50,605 nucleotides of DNA from Halococcus saccharolyticus DSM 5350. GTDB lineage: Archaea > Halobacteriota > Halobacteria > Halobacteriales > Halococcaceae. Below are positions 1 to 7,978 of this stretch, piece after piece. Position numbers and translations under genes: made by a program. Position 1 is the first letter of the stretch, and each line of letters begins with the position of its first letter. The stretch is taken from assembly GCF_000336915.1 (NCBI RefSeq), contig NZ_AOMD01000013.1:1-50605 (forward strand). The letters are read 5' to 3'. The notes under the pieces were generated by a model, which was not told the DNA's origin, searched no databases, and worked only from the letters and a program-made list of their open reading frames with translations.

Positions 1-158
1 TCGGGATCGGCAGCGATCTCCTCACACGCTGCCGCCACCCCCGGCGAGTACGCCAGCGAGAGGTCCCGTTGGGTGTTCGTGGGTTTGGTGGTCGCGATCT
101 CGATCTTGCCCGGCGGTTCCTGACGGTGGTACTCCAGCGAGTCCTCGTCCAGTCCCAT
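1..158 (-). CDS. maeB: NADP-dependent malic enzyme, N-terminus (partial)
   Basis: The reverse strand reads from an ATG at 158 to the window edge (52 codons). The protein starts MGLDEDSLEYHRQEPPGKI and continues with a TKPTNTQRDLSLAYSPGVA stretch. That is the conserved N-terminus of archaeal and bacterial MaeB malic enzymes, where the SLAYSPGVA segment opens the malic domain. The enzyme decarboxylates malate oxidatively to pyruvate. Only the first ~50 residues are inside the window, so the NAD(P)-binding domain and any phosphotransacetylase domain cannot be judged. A TATA-like stretch lies 27 nt upstream, which fits a leaderless transcript. The family call is firm from the motif; the cofactor is inferred. 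Confidence 0.85.
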   Translation of the reverse strand, partial: MGLDEDSLEYHRQEPPGKIEIATTKPTNTQRDLSLAYSPGVAAACEEIAADP

Positions 159-180
159 GCCGACCCTCTTCGGGGACGGG

Positions 181-190
181 GTAAAAAATC
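181..190 (-). promoter_or_regulatory. TATA-like box for the malic enzyme gene
   Basis: On the minus strand this reads GATTTTTTAC. It is centred about 27 nt before the ATG at 158, the usual spacing for a haloarchaeal leaderless transcript. It is the only A/T-rich block in the 225-nt divergent gap to ctaA. Confidence 0.5.
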
Positions 191-383
191 TATCCGAAAT
201 CGACTTTCGACGATCGACGAACTAACTGATTCGTGTTTCGTAGTGAAGCGACGACGGCACGGTGGCGGTCAGCGAGGATGTGGTTGATCTTCCGACGGGG
301 CAGTCGTCCGGCAAGCCAGTTTCTACGAGGGCTCCGACAAGTGGTTGGACAAGGATAAGTGCGCTCAGGGCGGAGTTCCGTCG

Positions 384-869
384 ATGGGACTCCGATTTCG
401 GCACTTGGCCGCCGTCACCACCGGATTGACGTTCGCGCTCATCCTGCTCGGGGTGTACACCGCCGCAGCGGGCGCGGGACTGTCGTGTGGGGCGCGGTGG
501 CCGCTGTGCAACGGCGCGGTGTTCGGGCTGTTCCCGGCGAACTGGCCGAGCTTCATCGAGTGGTTCCACCGTCTCGTCGCGATGATCACCGGATTCTTCA
601 TCCTCGGGACGACCTACGTGGCGTGGCGGGACGGGAAGGACCGCCGGACCCGCATCGCCAGCGCGATCGCGCTCGTCACACTGCCGGTGCAGGTCCTGCT
701 CGGTGGGGCCACCGTGACGATCTACACCGCTCTCGTACAGGTGATTCACCACGCTGCTGCCCTCGTGATTTTCGCCGCGCTGGTCGCCACCACCGTGTGG
801 GCCTACGAAACGCCCGACACCAACCGAACGAGCGCCGGCACTACCACCGGAATGAGCGCCGACGACTGA
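384..869 (+). CDS. ctaA: Half-size heme A synthase / COX15-CtaA family membrane protein
   Basis: A 161-aa protein with four predicted membrane helices (about residues 8-30, 60-80, 92-112 and 118-140). CtaA oxidises the C8 methyl of heme O to make heme A for terminal oxidases. Family marks are the C-x6-C pair in CGARWPLC (Cys35, Cys42), the EWFHR motif with His62, and the pair His122/His123 in VQVIHHAA, which are likely heme ligands. Bacterial CtaA has eight helices in two halves; this protein is one half, as in some archaeal CtaA proteins that would act as dimers. I chose ATG 384 over an in-frame TTG at 345 because the homologous sequence begins at MGLRFRHL. No oxidase genes are adjacent. Confidence 0.75.
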   Translation: MGLRFRHLAAVTTGLTFALILLGVYTAAAGAGLSCGARWPLCNGAVFGLFPANWPSFIEWFHRLVAMITGFFILGTTYVAWRDGKDRRTRIASAIALVTLPVQVLLGGATVTIYTALVQVIHHAAALVIFAALVATTVWAYETPDTNRTSAGTTTGMSADD

Positions 870-1043
870 GACGCTCCCCCGATCCTGTTTCACGCCGTTC
901 GGTCCACGGCACTGAACTGGTATCTCGTTCTACGATCCAGTATCCATGGTCGCTCGTCGATGGGCGTTTTTGGAGACGTTCTCGCCCGGCTCACGGAGTG
1001 ACGCTGGCGAAAGGTTGAAACGTTCGTTATCCCCACGCAGGGT

Positions 1044-2042
1044 ATGGATCGTAACGATCTGACGACGCGACGCGGGTATCTGAAGGCGACTGGCGCGGGT
1101 GTGGCGGCACTATCGCTCGCCGGTTGTGTCGGTGGTGGTGGCGACGGAAACGGCAGCGGGAGTGGAAACGAGAGCGGTGATGGTGGAGGCGGTGCCAACG
1201 GTAGTGGCGGCGGTGACGGTGGCAACGGAAGTAGTGACAACGCGAGTGGCGGAAGCGGTGGAAACGACACCGGCGGTAACGAGAGTAGCGGGAACGAGAG
1301 CGGTGATTCGGCCGAACAGGAGACCATCGTGATCGGCTCGGACATCCCGTACAAGCCGTTCGAGTACCGCACGAACGACGACGAACTCGTCGGGTTCGAC
1401 GTCGGGATCGCCGATGCGGTCTTCGGCGAGCAGTTGGGCATGACGCCGAACTTCAAAGCCACCGCGTTCGACACGATCATCCCGTCGCTCAACAACGGCA
1501 ACTTCCGGGTCATCATGAGCGCGATGACGATCAACGACGAGCGCGCACAGAAGGTCGACTTCTCGGACCCGTACTTCACGGCGTATCAGACAATCGTCGT
1601 GCTCCAGAACAGCGATATCTCCGCGAAGGAGGACCTGAAGGGCAAGACCGTCGGCGTCCAGAAGGGGACGACCGGTGAGGGCGCTGCCGAGGCGTTGAAA
1701 GAGGAGTTCGACGGCGACCTCACCATCCAGTCGTACGACCAGATCCCCGGCGCGTTCAGCGCACTGAACAACAACCAGGTCGTCGCGGTCATCAACGACA
1801 ACACCGTCAACGGCCAGTTCGTCGACGAGAACTCGGACATCGCCCGGTTCGTCGAGGGAGAGGGCGAAGCCGCTGCCCAGGGCAAGAACGCCCCGCCGTA
1901 CCTCACCCTCACCGTCGAGGAGTACGGTATCGCCTTCCGGAAGGACGACGACGACCTCAAAGGGAGGGTGAACGAGGCGCTCGCGACTATCAGGGACAAC
2001 GGCACCTACGAGGAGATTTACAACGAGTACTTCGACGCCTGA
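1044..2042 (+). CDS. Amino acid ABC transporter substrate-binding lipoprotein
   Basis: A 332-aa extracellular solute-binding protein of family 3 (polar amino acids). The N-terminus carries a Tat-like RRGYLK followed by a lipobox LAGC with Cys28, so it should be exported folded and lipid-anchored. Residues ~30-92 are a Gly/Ser/Asn/Asp-rich linker typical of haloarchaeal lipoproteins. The binding domain starts near residue 95 (IVIGSDIPYKPFEY) and includes the family's FDTIIPSL and GKTVGVQKGTTGE segments. It is the first gene of a three-gene transporter, 40 nt before the permease. The substrate is probably glutamine, glutamate, histidine or arginine and cannot be fixed from sequence alone. Confidence 0.9.
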   Translation: MDRNDLTTRRGYLKATGAGVAALSLAGCVGGGGDGNGSGSGNESGDGGGGANGSGGGDGGNGSSDNASGGSGGNDTGGNESSGNESGDSAEQETIVIGSDIPYKPFEYRTNDDELVGFDVGIADAVFGEQLGMTPNFKATAFDTIIPSLNNGNFRVIMSAMTINDERAQKVDFSDPYFTAYQTIVVLQNSDISAKEDLKGKTVGVQKGTTGEGAAEALKEEFDGDLTIQSYDQIPGAFSALNNNQVVAVINDNTVNGQFVDENSDIARFVEGEGEAAAQGKNAPPYLTLTVEEYGIAFRKDDDDLKGRVNEALATIRDNGTYEEIYNEYFDA

Positions 2043-2082
2043 ACCACCAACAGCTATCACTGCGTCCTGCCAACTATCATCA

Positions 2083-2913
2083 ATGACCGAGTCATATTCG
2101 GACGCGACCACGACGGACGAGACCGGAAACCGGTTGTTCAACGACAGCACGCTGAAGTGGGTCGGTGTCGCCGTCGCCGGCGTGTTCACCCTCGGTGTCG
2201 CGGCGTTTCTCGCGTACATCGTGGTCGTGCAGGTCGACTTCGATCTCCTCGTGGAGGTGGTCCATCCACAGTTCACCGACGCGTTCATCACGGTGCTTCG
2301 CATCGTCGTCATCAGCAGCGTGCTGTCGGTCATCGCCGGGGTCGCCGTCGGCCTCGGCCGTGTCTCCCAGACGCGTTTCACGCGAACGATCGCGCGCGGA
2401 TACATCGAGTTCTTCCGCGGGACGCCACTGCTCTTCCAGTTAATGGTCATCTTCCTCGGCGTGCCGACGTTCTGGCCGCCGGGCGCGTTCCCGATCTCGA
2501 ACTTCGCGGTTCCCGCGGCCATCATCGGGTTGACACTGAACCACGCGGCGTACATCGGCGAGGCGATCCGGGGTGGCATCGAGGCCGTGCCGGACGGTCA
2601 GATGGAGGCGGCCCGCTCGCTCGGGCTCTCGTACATCCAGTCGATGCGGGAGGTCGTTCTGCCACAGGCGTGGCGTAACGCCCTGGCGGCCATCGGCAAC
2701 GATCAAGTCATCCTCGTGAAGGACACCTCGCTTCTGACCGTGATCGCGGTCCCCGAACTCATCAGCGCGTTTCGCAATGTGAACAGCAACAACTTCGATG
2801 CGTGGACGCCGATCGTCATCGTCGCGGTCGCGTATCTGCTGATCACCATTCCGCTCGGGAAAGTCGTCAGCTATCTCGAAGCGCGCGCTGACCCCGCGAG
2901 TGATCGACGATGA
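2083..2913 (+). CDS. Polar amino acid ABC transporter permease (HisM/GlnP type)
   Basis: A 276-aa inner-membrane permease with about five to six hydrophobic helices. The EAA loop that contacts the ATPase is visible as EAARSLGLS near residue 185. Other family segments are [14 protein letters not shown] and [16 protein letters not shown], both hallmarks of the His/Glu/Gln/Arg permease family. An unusually polar N-terminal ~25 residues precede helix 1. The stop overlaps the start of the ATPase gene by 4 nt (ATGA), so translation is probably coupled. Only one permease gene is present, so the transporter core is likely a homodimer. Confidence 0.92.
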   Translation: MTESYSDATTTDETGNRLFNDSTLKWVGVAVAGVFTLGVAAFLAYIVVVQVDFDLLVEVVHPQFTDAFITVLRIVVISSVLSVIAGVAVGLGRVSQTRFTRTIARGYIEFFRGTPLLFQLMVIFLGVPTFWPPGAFPISNFAVPAAIIGLTLNHAAYIGEAIRGGIEAVPDGQMEAARSLGLSYIQSMREVVLPQAWRNALAAIGNDQVILVKDTSLLTVIAVPELISAFRNVNSNNFDAWTPIVIVAVAYLLITIPLGKVVSYLEARADPASDRR

Positions 2914-3656
2914 GCCGGACTCACGACGCGCCGCTCGTCGAGTTCGAGGGCGTGGACAAGTACTTCGGTGAAGCACACGTGCTGAAGGACATCGATCTCG
3001 CGATCGACGACCGGGAGGTCTGTGTCGTCGTCGGTCCGAGCGGCAGCGGGAAGTCGACGCTGCTGCGGTGTACCAACCGGCTCGAAGAGATCCAGTCGGG
3101 CGACATCCGCCTGGCGGGCGAATCGATCTCGGCACCGGGTGCGAACGTCGACCGGCTCCGCCAGCGCATCGGGATGGTGTTCCAGAGCTTCAATCTCTTC
3201 CCCCACAAGACCGCACTCGAAAACGTCACGCTCGGGCCGATGAAGGTGCGCGGGCTCTCGAAAGCCGAGGCCACCGACCGCGCCGATCGGCTGCTCGATC
3301 GGGTCGGGCTCTCGGGCCAGGACGACTCCTACCCGAACCAGCTTTCGGGGGGCCAACAACAGCGCGTCGCGATCGCCCGTGCGCTCGCGATGGAGCCCGA
3401 AGTGATGTTGTTCGACGAGGTGACGAGCGCGCTCGACCCCGAACTCGTCGGCGAGGTGCTCGAAGTGATGCGGGGCCTCGCCGACGAGGGGATGACGATG
3501 ATGGTCGTGACCCACCAGATGGGGTTCGCCCGCGAGGTCGGTGACCGCGTGGTGTTGATGTCCGAAGGTCGAATCGTCGAAACCAGCGACCCGGAACGGT
3601 TCTTCGCCGATCCCGACACCGAACGTGGCCAGCAGTTCCTCTCGCGGCTGCTCTGA
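2910..3656 (+). CDS. Polar amino acid ABC transporter ATP-binding protein (GlnQ type)
   Basis: A 248-aa ABC ATPase. It shows Walker [10 protein letters not shown] (residues 42-50), the Q-loop in [10 protein letters not shown], the signature LSGGQQQR near 145-152, Walker B VMLFDE followed by a D-loop SALDPE, and a switch histidine in VVTHQMGFA. The [14 protein letters not shown] segment is typical of GlnQ/HisP/ArtP. It energises the permease encoded immediately upstream, with a 4-nt overlap. Length matches the family norm (240-250 aa). It ends 1 nt before the convergent alcohol dehydrogenase stop. Confidence 0.93.
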   Translation: MSRTHDAPLVEFEGVDKYFGEAHVLKDIDLAIDDREVCVVVGPSGSGKSTLLRCTNRLEEIQSGDIRLAGESISAPGANVDRLRQRIGMVFQSFNLFPHKTALENVTLGPMKVRGLSKAEATDRADRLLDRVGLSGQDDSYPNQLSGGQQQRVAIARALAMEPEVMLFDEVTSALDPELVGEVLEVMRGLADEGMTMMVVTHQMGFAREVGDRVVLMSEGRIVETSDPERFFADPDTERGQQFLSRLL

Positions 3657-3657
3657 C

Positions 3658-4719
3658 CTACAGTTCGGTGACGACCTCGATTCCGTTTGTTTCGTACTCG
3701 CTCATCGCGGCGAGGCGCTCGGAAACGTCGTCGAGTCCGACCTCACGCGTGACGAGGCGGCCGGGATCGAGAACGCCGCTCTCGACGAGTCGGAGCACCT
3801 CGTCGTAGCCCGTCGGCGACAGCCCTCGCACTCCCAAAAAATCGATCTCTCCTCGGGCGATCGCGTCGGTCGGCAGCGCGATCTCGCCGCGCTCGGCGTC
3901 GGTCGTCAGTCCGACCTGGACGTGACGGCCGCGCCGCCGGAGGCTCTCGACCGCATCGTGACATGTCTCCTGCCTGCCGAGCGCGTCCATCGTGACGTGC
4001 GCGCCACCGTCGGTGAGCGCCGCGATCGCTCCCGGTACGTCGTCGGTTTCAGCCCCGTTCACCGTCTCAGTCGCACCGACCTTGCTCGCGAGATCGAGGG
4101 TTGCGTCGTCGACATCGACCGCGACGACCCGTGCGCCGAGCGCGCTCGCGATCTGCACCGCCGAGAGACCCACCCCGCCACAGCCGAACACCGCGACCCA
4201 CTCGCCGGCCGCAATGTCGGCGCGGCGGACGAGCGCGTTGAACGCCGTGACGTATCGACAGCCGAGCGCCGCCGCGTCGACTGGCGCGACGCTCTCCCCC
4301 AATTTCGTGAGATTGTACGCGGCGTTCGGGACGTGAACCCGCTCGGCGAACGCGCCCGGCGCGTCGGACTCGAATCCGAGCGCGCGGTCGTCGGGGCAAA
4401 TGTTCCCGTGGCCGGTCACACACTCGTCGCAGACACCACACCCGAGGTTGAACGGGATCGCGACGCGCTCGCTACCCTCGAAGGCGGTGACGTGATCACC
4501 GGTCTCGACGATTCGACCGACGGGCTCGTGACCGAGGATCTGCCCACGAGGAACCTTGTCGTCGGCCCACTCGCCGTGGCCCTGCCAGGCGTGCCAGTCG
4601 CTCCGGCAGATGCCGCAGGCCTTGACCGAGACCACGACTCCGTGGTTCTCAACGTCGGGCGGTGCGACCGACTCGATCGCGAGCGGTTCGCCGTATTCCT
4701 GGAGAACTGCGGCGCGCAT
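3658..4719 (-). CDS. Zinc-dependent alcohol dehydrogenase (MDR superfamily)
   Basis: A 353-aa medium-chain dehydrogenase. The catalytic zinc site is visible as CGICRSDWHAW and GHEPVGRI. The structural zinc loop is present as GCGVCDEC followed by a fourth cysteine (GHGNIC). The Rossmann motif is VFGCGGVGLSAVQ, with an acidic residue after the second strand (AVDVDD), pointing to NAD rather than NADP. I chose ATG 4719 (MRAAVLQEYG) over a GTG five codons upstream. MRAAVL is the conserved family start, and a weak TATA-like CTTTTC lies about 27 nt before it. The substrate is unknown. It is convergent with the amino-acid transporter. Confidence 0.88.
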   Translation of the reverse strand: MRAAVLQEYGEPLAIESVAPPDVENHGVVVSVKACGICRSDWHAWQGHGEWADDKVPRGQILGHEPVGRIVETGDHVTAFEGSERVAIPFNLGCGVCDECVTGHGNICPDDRALGFESDAPGAFAERVHVPNAAYNLTKLGESVAPVDAAALGCRYVTAFNALVRRADIAAGEWVAVFGCGGVGLSAVQIASALGARVVAVDVDDATLDLASKVGATETVNGAETDDVPGAIAALTDGGAHVTMDALGRQETCHDAVESLRRRGRHVQVGLTTDAERGEIALPTDAIARGEIDFLGVRGLSPTGYDEVLRLVESGVLDPGRLVTREVGLDDVSERLAAMSEYETNGIEVVTEL

Positions 4720-4772
4720 GTGTGTCGTTCGCACTGGACTGTGAAAAGCGTCGCCGGCCGCCGCTAGCCGCT

Positions 4773-6239
4773 TCAGTAGAAATCCCCGAGACCGGACTGG
4801 GAGTCGTCAGCCTGGTCGTCTCCAGCATCCGCGCCTTGATCGCCCTCCTCGTCCGTATCGGTCGGATCGTCGCTTGCCTCGTCGTCGTCAGAATCGTCGT
4901 TCGTCTCGGGTTCCTCGATCGTTCGCGTCGCGCCCTCGAACGCCCCCTCGGCGTGTGAAACCGCCTCCTTGTCGCGCAATTCGGCGGCGTCGGCGACGAT
5001 GTCCTGGACCTTGTTGGTGTCCTTCCCGCTACCGGTGATGAAGGCGACGTGTTCTGCGTCGAGATCGTACCGCGCAGCCATCGTCACCGTCAGCTCCCGG
5101 TTCTTGCAGTGGTGGGTCATCGCCGACAGGAACGGCATGACGTCGTTACGTGCGCTCGCCATGCTCATCCCACTGCTCTCGGCGATGTGCTGGGCGACGT
5201 AGTCGCGTTTCTCGCGGGTGCCCCGCGAGCGGCCGAGTTTCGACCAGTAGCTCGGCGGGCCGTACCGCGTCCAGCCGCCCTTCGGTTCCCGGCGGGCGGC
5301 CGCGACGCCAGCAGTCATCGCATCGCCCGCGTAGCGCCAGTAGGAGTAGTCTTGGGTGGCCCGGACCCGCCCGAGCCACCGATCGGCGTTCGCGAGGTTG
5401 TCATAGGCGTCGGCGAGTTCCGCTCCGTGGAAATCCTTCGGGACGTTGTCCTCGATCCAGTTGATGAGGTCGTCGGGGGTCTCGTCGACGTCGTAGGAGG
5501 ACCGGAGCGCGCCTTCGGCGTCCTCCTCTTTGATCAGCGCATCGAGGAAGTCGAAGATCCCAGTGGTTCGGTCGCGGTCACCGGTCACCACGTCCTCGGC
5601 GGTGAGTTGCTCGTTCACTTCTGCGAGCGCCTGAAGATCGTTGACAGCTCCCCGGAGATCGCCGCTGTTCGACTCGGCGATCGCCTCCAGGGCTTCGGAC
5701 TCGTACTCGACCTCCTCCCGTCGACAGATGTCCCGAAGAACGGGGAGGATCGAGCGCGCGGAGACGTCTCGGAACTCGATCGTCTCGCAGGCGTTCCGCA
5801 GGGAGTTCGACATGTCGTAGAACTCGTTGGCGATGAGGACCATCGGCTGGCCCGCCTCCTTCACGAGGCTCGTGATCGCCCGCGACCCGCCACGGTCGAC
5901 GTTACCGTGGAGGTTGTCGGCTTCGTCCAAAACAACGAGCCGCCGGCCCGCGCTCCCGCCGGTAAGCGTGCCGGATTTCGCGGCCTCGCCCGCGACTCGC
6001 TCGACGACCGCCTTCGTGCGCTGGTCGGAGGCGTTGAGTTCGATCGTCGGCCAGTCCATGTCGGCCGCGAGCGCGTGGGCCGCCGAGGTCTTGCCGACGC
6101 CCGGCGCACCGTGGAGGATCACCGCTTCGCGGTGGTCGTCCCACGTCTCAGCCCACTCGGCGAGCGCGTCCCGGGCTTTGTTGTTGCCACGGACCTCCGA
6201 GAGCGTCGACGGACGATACTTCTCCGTCCAATCAACCAT
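4773..6239 (-). CDS. rfcL: Replication factor C large subunit
   Basis: A 488-aa AAA+ clamp-loader subunit that helps load PCNA at primer ends. It begins MVDWTEKYRPSTLSEVRGN, the standard archaeal RfcL N-terminus, which fixes the start over an upstream in-frame extension of 54 codons. Walker A is GAPGVGKT (44-51), Walker B LDEAD (104-108), followed by sensor and RFC-box segments. The C-terminal ~70 residues are highly acidic and end QSGLGDFY, a PCNA-interacting (PIP-like) peptide. It lies 74 nt downstream of mutL on the same strand, placing the clamp loader next to mismatch repair. RfcS is not in the window. Confidence 0.95.
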   Translation of the reverse strand: MVDWTEKYRPSTLSEVRGNNKARDALAEWAETWDDHREAVILHGAPGVGKTSAAHALAADMDWPTIELNASDQRTKAVVERVAGEAAKSGTLTGGSAGRRLVVLDEADNLHGNVDRGGSRAITSLVKEAGQPMVLIANEFYDMSNSLRNACETIEFRDVSARSILPVLRDICRREEVEYESEALEAIAESNSGDLRGAVNDLQALAEVNEQLTAEDVVTGDRDRTTGIFDFLDALIKEEDAEGALRSSYDVDETPDDLINWIEDNVPKDFHGAELADAYDNLANADRWLGRVRATQDYSYWRYAGDAMTAGVAAARREPKGGWTRYGPPSYWSKLGRSRGTREKRDYVAQHIAESSGMSMASARNDVMPFLSAMTHHCKNRELTVTMAARYDLDAEHVAFITGSGKDTNKVQDIVADAAELRDKEAVSHAEGAFEGATRTIEEPETNDDSDDDEASDDPTDTDEEGDQGADAGDDQADDSQSGLGDFY

Positions 6240-6313
6240 TGTCGGCGTTACACGCGAACCGTGGTTAGGTGTTCCGAACGAACTCGAAGCGAGTCGAGAG
6301 CGGGATGCGTTCG

Positions 6314-7978
6314 TCAGTCGAACCGGGTGTTCGGTCGCTCGAACCCACGAGCGAACGTCTCTTCGTCGATCGTCAGCACCGTGGGTCGGCCGTGAGGACA
6401 CGCAAAGGGCTGTTCACATGTCCCGAGACGTTCGACGAGTCGAGTGGCGTCCTCGCTCGAAAGAGACTCGCCGGCTTTGAGCGAGGGATGACACGCGACA
6501 TCCTTCAAGAGCTCCTCGCGTGGATTCTCCGGCTCGTCGCCGGCGAGGAACCCATCGAGCACGTCGTGAACGGCCGACGGCTCCGCGACGCGACCGAGCG
6601 GCGCGGGCAGGCCTGTCGCTCGATACGCACCCCCGTCGGTTTCGATCCGGAACCCGAGCGCGTCGAGTGCGTCAGCGTTGGCCTCCACGAGCGCCGCCTC
6701 GGCGGCCGTCAACGAGAGCGGCGTCGGCTCGATTCCGACCGAGCTGATCCCGTCGTCGAGCGCCTCTCGCAACCGTTCGAAGTTGATCCGTTCGTGGGCG
6801 GCGTGCTGATCGACGACGAGGAGGTCGTCGTCGGCCTCGCACAACAGGTAGAGTCCGCGGAACTGACCGATGACCGAGATCGTGTCGAACGCCGACTCGC
6901 CCGCGGGTTCGCCGAGTGACGAGTCGAGATCGAGCGCGACCTCCCCTGTCCGCGCGAGGTCCTGGGTCGCGAGCGCGTCGGCGATCGCCTGTTCGACCGC
7001 TTCGGCGACTTCATCCGGATCGGCGAACGCGACTTCGTCCTTCGAGGGGTGGACGTTGACGTCGACCCGCTCGGGTGGGAGGGAGACATCGACCACGGCG
7101 ATGGGGTACCGGTCGTCGGGCAGCAGGGTCCCGTAGCCGTTCGTCACCGCCTTTCTGACGGTCGGATCGTCGAGCGCGCGGCCGTTGATCGCGGTGGTGA
7201 CGTGTGCCGGCGTCGATCGGGTGATAGAGGGATAAACGACGAGCCCGCTCACGCTGACCCCGTTGGACGGTTGATCGTCGCCGCTCTCCTTCTCGTCTTC
7301 CTGGCCGAACTCGGTGCTCTGGCCCGCCACCTCGCGATTGTACACCCCGAGGATCGCGTCGGTGTAGCTCCCCGAGCCTGGCGTCGAGAGCACGGTCCGG
7401 CCGTCGTGCGTGAGAGAGAACCGCACGTCTGGATGGGTCAGTGCGTAGTCCGAAACCGTCTCGCTGACCCGGGCGAACTCGCGTTTCGGCGTGGCGAGGG
7501 ACTTCCGACGCACTGGCGTGTTGGCGAAGAGGTCGGTAACCGAGATTGTGGTGCCGACCGCCCGCCCTGCCGGCCCCGTCGTTTTCTCTCCGCCGTCGAC
7601 GACGACGCGCGTGCCGGCGGCCCCGCTCTCTGCCGCCTTCGTGGTGAGTTCGAGGCGCGCGACCTGCGCGATGCTCGGCAGCGCCTCGCCACGGAATCCG
7701 AGCGTCGCGACGCGTTCGACGTCCTCGACGCCACCGATCTTGCTCGTGGCGTGACGCTCGACGGCGAGGCGAGCGTCGGTTTCGGTCATCCCGTGACCGT
7801 CGTCGGCGACCCGGATCAGGTCGAGACCCGCGTTCTCGACGACGACCTCGACACTCGACGTACCGGCGTCGAGGCTGTTCTCGACGAGTTCGGTGACGAC
7901 GCTCGCGGGGCGCGTGACGACCTCGCCGGCCGCAATGCGTTCGACGGTTTCGGGATCGAGTTCAGTGATTCTCGTCAT
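6314..7978 (-). CDS. mutL: DNA mismatch repair protein MutL
   Basis: A 554-aa GHKL ATPase with a C-terminal nuclease domain. N-terminal motifs are [18 protein letters not shown] and [13 protein letters not shown]. The C-terminal half has the endonuclease signature [12 protein letters not shown], matching DQHA(x)2E(x)4E, plus ACHPSLKAG and CPHGRPT metal-site motifs, so it should nick DNA as MutL does in organisms without MutH. A low-complexity insert (SGDDQPSNG) lies between the ATPase and transducer portions. Its start overlaps the mutS stop by 17 nt, so the two are probably co-translated. Confidence 0.96.
   Translation of the reverse strand: MTRITELDPETVERIAAGEVVTRPASVVTELVENSLDAGTSSVEVVVENAGLDLIRVADDGHGMTETDARLAVERHATSKIGGVEDVERVATLGFRGEALPSIAQVARLELTTKAAESGAAGTRVVVDGGEKTTGPAGRAVGTTISVTDLFANTPVRRKSLATPKREFARVSETVSDYALTHPDVRFSLTHDGRTVLSTPGSGSYTDAILGVYNREVAGQSTEFGQEDEKESGDDQPSNGVSVSGLVVYPSITRSTPAHVTTAINGRALDDPTVRKAVTNGYGTLLPDDRYPIAVVDVSLPPERVDVNVHPSKDEVAFADPDEVAEAVEQAIADALATQDLARTGEVALDLDSSLGEPAGESAFDTISVIGQFRGLYLLCEADDDLLVVDQHAAHERINFERLREALDDGISSVGIEPTPLSLTAAEAALVEANADALDALGFRIETDGGAYRATGLPAPLGRVAEPSAVHDVLDGFLAGDEPENPREELLKDVACHPSLKAGESLSSEDATRLVERLGTCEQPFACPHGRPTVLTIDEETFARGFERPNTRFD

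Noticed and set aside
1110-2579. 489-codon open frame antisense to the amino-acid transporter genes
   Set aside because: It mirrors the substrate-binding and permease genes, which have clear family motifs; the reverse frame is repetitive and without any domain, as expected in GC-rich DNA.
5049-6395. 448-codon open frame on the plus strand over rfcL
   Set aside because: Fully antisense to a well-supported RfcL; no motif or ribosome site.
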